Shown piece by piece: positions 58,865 through 64,000 of a DNA stretch of 64,000 nt (position 1 is its first letter; each line of letters begins with the position of its first letter). This stretch comes from Caldilineales bacterium. Lineage in GTDB: Bacteria; Chloroflexota; Anaerolineae; J102. The stretch is taken from NCBI GenBank assembly GCA_019695115.1, contig JAIBAP010000010.1:1-64000 (forward strand). Reading direction: 5' to 3'. The translations under genes were made by a program, and so were the position numbers. The notes under the pieces were generated by a model. It was not told where the DNA came from, ran no database searches, and saw only the letters and a program-made list of their open reading frames with translations.

Positions 58865-60517
58865 TCACCCCACCTCCACCACCACCGGCAACACCACCGG
58901 GTTGCGGCGCGTGGTCTGGTAGAAGTAGCGGCTGAGCGTGTCACGGGCGGTGTTGGTCAGGGCGGCTTTGCTGCGCTTGCTCTGAGCCAGACTGCGCGTC
59001 AGCGCCTCCTGCGCGCCCTGCATCGTCGCTTCGGCCTGTTCCTTGTAGACGACGCCACTGGTAAAGATCTGCGGCTCGGCGGCGAACTCGCGCGAATCCC
59101 GCCGCACCGTGATCACCACGCCGACGATGCCATCGCGGGCCAGCGCATCGCGCTCGCGCAAGACGGCCGGGCCGATATCGCCCACGCCGGAGCCATCGAC
59201 GAAGACATAGCCGCCCGGTGCCCGCTCGACCACCCGGCAGCCGTCCGGCCCCAGTTCCAGCACATCGCCGTCCTGCAGACGAAAGATGCGGTCGCGGGGC
59301 AGGCCCAGGCTCTCGGCCAGGCGGGCATGGAGGTGCAGATGGCGGGCCTCGCCATGCACGGGGATGAAGAACTTCGGTTGGACGAGCGTCAGCAGCAGCT
59401 TCATCTCCTCCTGGCTGGCGTGGCCCGAGACATGGACGTTGGCGATGGGCGGGTACAGCACCTCGGCCCCTCGCTCCACCAGCTGGTTGATCATCCGCCC
59501 CACTTCCTCCTCGTTGCCAGGGATGGGGCTGGCCGAGATCACGACCGTGTCGGTGGGGTTTAGCATCAACTCGCGATGGCGGCCGGTGGCCATGCGGGCG
59601 AGGGCGGCTTCGGGCTGGCCCTGGCTGCCGGTGATCAGTAGCAACACCTGTTTGGGCGGCAGCTTGCCGGTGGTGTCCAGTTTGACCAGCATTCCCTTGG
59701 GGACTTTGAGATAGCCCAGCCGGCGGGCGATGTCGAAGTTCTGCTCCAACGAGCGACCGGCGAGGGCGACCTTGCGGTTGTGGCGTTGGGCGATGTCGAT
59801 GATCTGTTGGAAGCGGTTGAGTTGTGAGGCAAAGGTGGCGACGATGACGCGACCGGGGGCCTCGCGCATGATCTTGTCGAAGGCCGGTTCGATCGTCCGT
59901 TCGGAGGGCGTAAAGCCGGGTTTCTCGGCCCCGGTGGAGTCGGAGAAGAGGGCGAGGACGCCCTCGGCGGCCAGCGCGCCCAGCCGGGCCAGATGCGGCT
60001 GGCCGCCGGCGCCGGGCGTGTAGTCGATCTTGAAATCGCCGCTGTGCACCACCCGGCCGGTGGGTGTGTCGATCACCAGGGCCATGCTGTCGGGGATGGA
60101 GTGGCTGAGGAGGATGGTGTGGACGGTGAAGGGGCCGAGGCGGAGAAGGTCGCCGGGCGTCACTTCGCGCAGGTCAGGCTTGAGGCGACGACCGAAGTGC
60201 TCCTTCAGCTTGCGGTCGAGCATGGCCACCACCAGCCGCGTGCTATAGATGGGCGCCTGGATTTCTTCCAGCAGGTAGGGGAGGGCGCCGGTGTGGTCTT
60301 CGTGGCCGTGGGTGATGACGATCCCGCGCACCCAATCCTTCTTGTCACGCAGGTACTCGAAGTTGGGGATGACCAGGTCGATGCCGAGCATGTCGTTTTC
60401 GGGGAACATGACGCCGGCATCGATGATGAGCAGGTTGCGCCCATATTCGAGCACGTTCATGTTGCGGCCAATTTCGCCGAGGCCGCCGAGGGGGATGAAG
60501 CGAAGGGGGGTGGGCAT
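58865..60517 (-). CDS. rnj: Ribonuclease J
   Basis: 550 residues. Metallo-beta-lactamase/beta-CASP nuclease: LGGLGEIGRNMNVLEYG at the N-terminus, zinc motif H70-G-H72-E-D74-H75, HSGDFKIDYTP, beta-CASP domain with VIVATFASQLNRFQQIIDIA and the SGHAS motif HVSGHASQEEMKLLL, then IPVHGEARHL. A C-terminal domain runs to the end. It has 5'-3' exo- and endonuclease activity in RNA maturation and decay. Its leader is a C-rich array with no clear Shine-Dalgarno. Confidence 0.96.
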   Translation of the reverse strand: MPTPLRFIPLGGLGEIGRNMNVLEYGRNLLIIDAGVMFPENDMLGIDLVIPNFEYLRDKKDWVRGIVITHGHEDHTGALPYLLEEIQAPIYSTRLVVAMLDRKLKEHFGRRLKPDLREVTPGDLLRLGPFTVHTILLSHSIPDSMALVIDTPTGRVVHSGDFKIDYTPGAGGQPHLARLGALAAEGVLALFSDSTGAEKPGFTPSERTIEPAFDKIMREAPGRVIVATFASQLNRFQQIIDIAQRHNRKVALAGRSLEQNFDIARRLGYLKVPKGMLVKLDTTGKLPPKQVLLLITGSQGQPEAALARMATGRHRELMLNPTDTVVISASPIPGNEEEVGRMINQLVERGAEVLYPPIANVHVSGHASQEEMKLLLTLVQPKFFIPVHGEARHLHLHARLAESLGLPRDRIFRLQDGDVLELGPDGCRVVERAPGGYVFVDGSGVGDIGPAVLRERDALARDGIVGVVITVRRDSREFAAEPQIFTSGVVYKEQAEATMQGAQEALTRSLAQSKRSKAALTNTARDTLSRYFYQTTRRNPVVLPVVVEVG

Positions 60518-60785
60518 GGGAGGGGGGGCAGGGGGCAGAGCCTGTCCCTTCGCTCCGCTCAGGGCAGGCTCTGAGTGAAACGAAGGATCGCAGGGGGCAG
60601 GTGGCGGCTACGGGCGACGGAGAGCGGGCGGTGGAGGGAACGGATGTGTGTTGTCAGCAATTGTAGATCGGCGGCGGGGATGAGGCAATACGGCCGTCTT
60701 CGTGCAGGCGCTCCCTCTCTCCATCCCTGCGTCCCTGCATCTCTCCATCCCTGCGTCTCTCCATCCCTGCGTCCCTGCATCTCCG
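60518..60785. repeat. Composite arrays between rnj and the Phd-PIN operon
   Basis: 60518-60610 carries GGGGGCAGG words and CTGAGTGAAACGAAGGATCG (inverse of the family at 5651), C-rich in the rnj direction, and an imperfect hairpin CCTGTCCCTTCGCTCCGC/GGGCAGGCTC. 60715-60785 is CTCTCCATCCCTGCGTCC words, C-rich toward the Phd gene. No gene is supported in 60518-60890. Confidence 0.75.
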
Positions 60786-60795
60786 CCGCTCCGGC

Positions 60796-60851
60796 TTGAT
60801 CAAAGTTCAGAAAGAAGCTAGAATGATCTTGACCAACATCTTGGTCAAGAT
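60796..60851 (+). promoter_or_regulatory. Promoter and operator of the long-Phd/PIN operon
   Basis: TTGATC at 60796-60801, a 17-base spacer and TAGAAT at 60819-60824. Just downstream, ATCTTGACCAA-catc-TTGGTCAAGAT (60826-60851) is a perfect inverted repeat with 11-base arms, a strong candidate for autorepression by the antitoxin. Confidence 0.75.
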
Positions 60852-60890
60852 TCTTGTGTTGACTGGCACCAACGCCAGAGGAAGGCAGCG

Positions 60891-61349
60891 ATGTTGATTC
60901 TATCGGTTAGCGAGGCGAAACGTCAGATCAAGGACCTTGTCGCCCAGGCAGGCCTGGACGATCAGGTTTTCTATATCACGCGCTACAGCAGGCCCAAGGC
61001 CGTCATGATGGGCGTCGACCAATACGAAAGCCTGGTGCGTCAAATCAGCCAGCTCCAGGGCGACCTGGCGCGCATTTGGGCGGCGATGGACGCCCCCACG
61101 GGTGCGGACCAGCCGATCCTCTTCCCGACGCCCGACGGCGGCGCGCGCCCGTTCCAACCCAGCCGTCCAGTCACGCCAGAGGTGCGCGAGGCGATTCGTC
61201 GCGCAGCCCAGCTTGCCCTGACACAGCGAGATCGCACGCCTGAGCAGATCATCCAGGACGGCCGCGCAGCGCTAGAGCGCGCCCGACAGCAAGCCATCCT
61301 GAGCGGCCAGGCCATCTCTGAGGAGGCTGAGGCAGCGATCGATGACTGA
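60891..61349 (+). CDS. Phd/YefM-like antitoxin with extended C-terminus
   Basis: 152 residues. The N-terminal ~60 residues are a Phd-type DNA-binding fold (LILSVSEAKRQIKDLVAQAG, VFYITRYSRPKAVMMGVDQYESL). A helix of coiled-coil character (QISQLQGDLARIWAAMDAP) follows, then a Pro-rich linker and a helical C-terminal arm (LTQRDRTPEQIIQDGRAAL to AISEEAEAAIDD). Ordinary Phd antitoxins are about 80-100 residues. It overlaps the PIN gene by eight bases. The promoter palindrome at 60826-60851 is its likely operator. Confidence 0.85.
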   Translation: MLILSVSEAKRQIKDLVAQAGLDDQVFYITRYSRPKAVMMGVDQYESLVRQISQLQGDLARIWAAMDAPTGADQPILFPTPDGGARPFQPSRPVTPEVREAIRRAAQLALTQRDRTPEQIIQDGRAALERARQQAILSGQAISEEAEAAIDD

Positions 61350-61821
61350 TCCGGAAACCGGTGCTGTCACAGGCGGCGAGTTGCGCGCTGTGTTGGATAC
61401 CAACGTGCCCATCGCTGCGCATCTATCGCACAATCCTCACAGCCCCACGATCGAGTTACTGGTCAGATGGCGCGGCGGCCAGTTCATCCAACTTTATTCC
61501 GATGACATGCTGGTGGAGCTGGCCGAAAAGTTTCAGACGCGCAATATCGCGCCAGACGCCGCCAATCGCTATCTGGCCGACTTGATCACGCTCGGTGAAT
61601 TCGTCATCGTCTCGCCAGAGCAAGTACCGGACATGATTACCGCCGATCCGGATGATAATGCTATCTTGGCCTGCGCCTTCATTGGTCGGGCCAGCCATAT
61701 CGTCACCTATGACCCACATTTCGACGCTTTGGGCGGCGCCTATCAGGGCATCCCGATCCTTGACGGCCTGCACTTTCTCTACGTCGTACGCGGGGATCGA
61801 CTGCCAGAAACAAGCTTCTGA
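61342..61821 (+). CDS. PIN-domain toxin
   Basis: 159 residues; ATG 61342 overlaps the antitoxin stop. PIN fold: AVLDTNVPIAAHLS (Asp), DDMLVELAEKFQTRN (Glu), TADPDDNAILACAFIG (Asp pair) and IVTYDPHFDALG (Asp). It is of the COG1569 type like 40890-41333, but distinct in sequence. It is expected to be an RNase inhibited by the long Phd protein. An 11-residue N-terminal extension (MTDPETGAVTG) precedes the domain. Confidence 0.9.
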   Translation: MTDPETGAVTGGELRAVLDTNVPIAAHLSHNPHSPTIELLVRWRGGQFIQLYSDDMLVELAEKFQTRNIAPDAANRYLADLITLGEFVIVSPEQVPDMITADPDDNAILACAFIGRASHIVTYDPHFDALGGAYQGIPILDGLHFLYVVRGDRLPETSF

Positions 61822-62089
61822 GCAGGCATGAGAGAGAGTCCACACCAGGCGGTCCCAGGCCGGCAAGCCGGGGCATAACCGGCGTTTACTTGGGGCGCGT
61901 GTCATCGCGGAGAAAGTCCGGCATGGTTTTCGCCAGACGCAGGAGCCGAAGCCCTGTGCATAGCAGAGGGGAAGCAATCCCGACCAGCAGAGAAGATTGC
62001 TGGCTTCGTCCGGTATCCAACCAAGTATCCTGACTTGCCGCCGTCTGGCTCTGGCTGGACAAGTTCCGCCGCTCGAATAGAATTAGCCC
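61822..62089. other. Intergenic region before the SARP regulator
   Basis: 268 bases with no supported gene. An ORF on the minus strand crosses it but is a shadow of the regulator gene. GGAGAAAGTCCGGC at about 61911 recalls an RNase P motif but nothing else of that RNA is present. No clear promoter was found. Confidence 0.5.
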
Positions 62090-64000
62090 ATGCTGCAAAT
62101 CTATTTTTTCGGAGCTTTGCGATTGGTGGCCGACGGCGCGCCGCAGGTGTGGCGCGCGCCGCCCAAGACCCTGCCGCTCTTCGCCTACCTGCTGCTGCAC
62201 CGCCGGCAGCCGCTCAAGCGCGACCATCTGGCCTTCACCTTCTGGCCGGACGAGGGCGAAGACGCCGCCCGCGGCAACCTGCGCCGCCACCTGCACGAGT
62301 TGCGCCGCGCCCTGCCGGCTTCGTCGGCGGGGCCGTGGCTGCTGGCCGAAGGCGACGTGGTGCAGTGGAACCCGGCCGGACCCTACTGGCTGGATGTGAG
62401 CGAATTCGAGCGTTTCAGCGCCGCGCCCCACACCCTGGCCCTGGCCGTCCCCCTATACACCGGCGACCTGCTGCCCGAACTCTACGATGACTGGATTTTC
62501 TTCGAACGCGAGCGGCTGCGCGAAACCCTGTTCAACTGCCTGGAAAGGCTGACGGCCCGCTGTGAGGCCCAGGGCGATTTCAAGACCGCCATCGGCTACG
62601 CCCGGCACATCCTCCACCTCGACCCCCTGCGCGAGGAAACGACGCGCACGTTGATGGCGCTGCACTACCGGGGCGGCGACCGCCATGCCACCATCCAGGA
62701 GTACCGGCGCCTGGCGCAGACCCTGAAAACCGAGCTGGAGGCGCCGCCGATGCCCGAAACCGCGGCGCTGTACGAAATCATCACCCGCGGCCAGCCATTG
62801 CCCGCGACCAGCCAGCAGCCAGAAGACCGCGAGCGCGCCTGGGCGCCCCCGCACAACCTGCCGCCCCAGATGACGTCGTTCATCGGACGCGAGGAGGAGA
62901 TCGCGGCCCTCAGCGACCGGCTCAGATCACAACCAAATCGCTCCCCCTGCCGGCTGATTACCCTGACCGGGACCGGAGGCAGCGGCAAGACGCGGCTGGC
63001 CATCGAGACGGCAGGCGCGGTGATCGATGCCTTCCCGCAGGGGGTCTGGTGGGTGGAGTTGGCATCTCTGACGACAGGGACGCTGCTGGCGAACGTCGTC
63101 GCCAACGCTTTGGGCCTGCAGGTGGGGTCGGGCCAGCCGGTGGAGGAGGCATTGGTGGACTATCTGGCCGGCAAGAAACTGCTCCTGGCGCTGGACAACT
63201 GCGAGCACCTCGTGACAGCCTGCGCCCACCTCATCCACCTCCTGCTGGCGCGTTGCCCCCGGCTGAGCATCCTGGCCACCAGCCGTGAGGCCCTGCATCT
63301 GGCCGGCGAACAGGTGTGGCCGCTGGCCCCGTTGCCGCTCCCTGACCCGCCCAGCTTGGGCCAGGCCACCGACGCGGCGGCGTTTGCGCTTGCGGGCAAT
63401 GCCTGTGTCCGGCTGTTCGTGGCCCGAGCGCAGGCGCAGCAGCCTTCGTTCCGCCTGACGGCCGCCAACGCCGTCGCCGTGGCCGAGATCTGCCGCCGGC
63501 TCGACGGCATCCCCCTGGCCATCGAACTGGCCGCAGCCCGCACCCGGGCGCTGCCGGCGCCGCAGCTTGCCCGCCACCTGGACGACCGCCTCGCTCTGCT
63601 GACGACAGGCAACCGCGCCGGACTGCCCCGCCAGCAAACCCTGCGCAATCTGATCGATTGGAGCTATGACCTGCTCGGCGCCGAAGAACAGGCCCTGTTC
63701 CGCCGTCTGGCCGTGTTTGCCGGCGGCTGGGACCTGGAAGCAGCCGAGGCCCTGGCCGGCGCCGACGCCCTCGACCTCCTCTCGCAGCTGGTGGACAAAT
63801 CCCTGGTCACGGTGGGCGAAGACGGCCGCTTCGGCATGTTGGATACGATCCGCCAGTACGCCGGCGAGCGGCTGCACGAGAGCGGCGAGGATGGGCGGGC
63901 CAGGGGGGATCATCTGGCCTATTATCTGGCCCTGGCCGAGATGGCCGCGCCCAGACTGCGCGGCCGCGACGAGACGGACTGGCTGGACAGGCTGGAATGC
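62090..64000 (+). CDS. SARP/BTAD transcriptional regulator with NB-ARC-type ATPase domain (3' end beyond window)
   Basis: 637 codons in frame to the window edge. The N-terminal winged helix (IYFFGALRLVADG to ARGNLRRHLHELRRALP, about 1-90) is followed by the bacterial transcriptional activator domain (about 105-225; ETLFNCLERLTARCEAQGD, HILHLDPLREETTRTLMAL). A linker MTSFIGREEEIAAL leads to an AAA/NB-ARC ATPase: Walker A TGTGGSGKTRLAIE, Walker B LLLALDNCEHL, ILATSREALHL and GLPLAIELAAARTRAL. A helical region follows (LIDWSYDLLGAEEQALFRRLAVFAGG). It is a large signal-dependent activator, probably with TPR repeats beyond the edge. ATG 62090; no good ribosome site seen. Confidence 0.93.
   Translation, partial: MLQIYFFGALRLVADGAPQVWRAPPKTLPLFAYLLLHRRQPLKRDHLAFTFWPDEGEDAARGNLRRHLHELRRALPASSAGPWLLAEGDVVQWNPAGPYWLDVSEFERFSAAPHTLALAVPLYTGDLLPELYDDWIFFERERLRETLFNCLERLTARCEAQGDFKTAIGYARHILHLDPLREETTRTLMALHYRGGDRHATIQEYRRLAQTLKTELEAPPMPETAALYEIITRGQPLPATSQQPEDRERAWAPPHNLPPQMTSFIGREEEIAALSDRLRSQPNRSPCRLITLTGTGGSGKTRLAIETAGAVIDAFPQGVWWVELASLTTGTLLANVVANALGLQVGSGQPVEEALVDYLAGKKLLLALDNCEHLVTACAHLIHLLLARCPRLSILATSREALHLAGEQVWPLAPLPLPDPPSLGQATDAAAFALAGNACVRLFVARAQAQQPSFRLTAANAVAVAEICRRLDGIPLAIELAAARTRALPAPQLARHLDDRLALLTTGNRAGLPRQQTLRNLIDWSYDLLGAEEQALFRRLAVFAGGWDLEAAEALAGADALDLLSQLVDKSLVTVGEDGRFGMLDTIRQYAGERLHESGEDGRARGDHLAYYLALAEMAAPRLRGRDETDWLDRLEC

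Noticed and set aside
61905-61960. RNase P RNA-like GGAGAAAGTCCGGC
   Set aside because: Only a short resemblance; the rest of the conserved RNA core is absent and the sequence is mostly unstructured.
62453-63913. Minus-strand frames opposite the SARP regulator
   Set aside because: The plus strand has continuous SARP, BTAD and NB-ARC motifs to the window edge; the minus frames are shadows.

Overview
The window is high-GC bacterial DNA. Its gene content points to the Chloroflexota (Anaerolineae or Caldilineae-like): a SARP/BTAD regulator with an NB-ARC ATPase, lipoproteins with Ala/Pro/Thr linkers, a 4,005-residue TSP3/LamG surface protein ending in a YLP-type tail, DtxR-FeoA fusions, and many low-complexity intergenic arrays. 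This placement is inference from content; no rRNA or tRNA gene was seen.

Layout. Bases 1-1,889 hold the end of a 2-oxoacid dehydrogenase operon (5'-broken E1 beta, then an E2 that lacks its catalytic residues). Bases 1,943-5,516 are an iron-uptake operon: promoter, DtxR-type operator, membrane-anchored DtxR-FeoA-FeoA protein, and a FeoB split into GTPase and permease. Bases 5,701-14,894 carry central and sugar metabolism: ornithine cyclodeaminase family, mannose-6-phosphate isomerase, an SDR, then a sugar/polyol operon (ribokinase, TIM-barrel isomerase, RidA, pentulose-phosphate epimerase, two zinc dehydrogenases). Bases 14,924-22,212, all minus strand, are an envelope cluster: DLH, YckD-like protein, HtrA, secreted intradiol dioxygenase, YceI protein, and an OmpR/histidine-kinase pair. 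After a GNAT enzyme and a class II-type PurE comes a complete branched-chain amino-acid ABC system (24,401-31,491) whose binding protein is an exact in-frame tandem duplicate. A peptide ABC operon follows (32,870-38,526), with permease and ATPase fused in its last gene. Its second ATPase, dppF, lies 17 kb further on at 55,528. The interval holds a DUF4143 ATPase, a DUF6930/DUF7309-like gene, toxin-antitoxin modules and the giant surface protein. The window ends with more toxin-antitoxin genes (two with toxin relics), a creatininase-family hydrolase, RNase J and a SARP regulator cut by the window edge.

The most unusual signal is not a gene. Many gene boundaries carry tandem arrays of short words with a consistent polarity in the coding orientation: C/A- or C/T-rich arrays run up to the start codon, often with no Shine-Dalgarno, and G/T-rich arrays begin at or just after the stop codon. 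Some stop codons lie inside array units. Dispersed palindromes of 33 bp (15-bp arms, 3-base loop) are found at gene ends, and one copy lies inside manA. Together they look like repeat-based punctuation of genes, and this is the candidate for an undescribed system.
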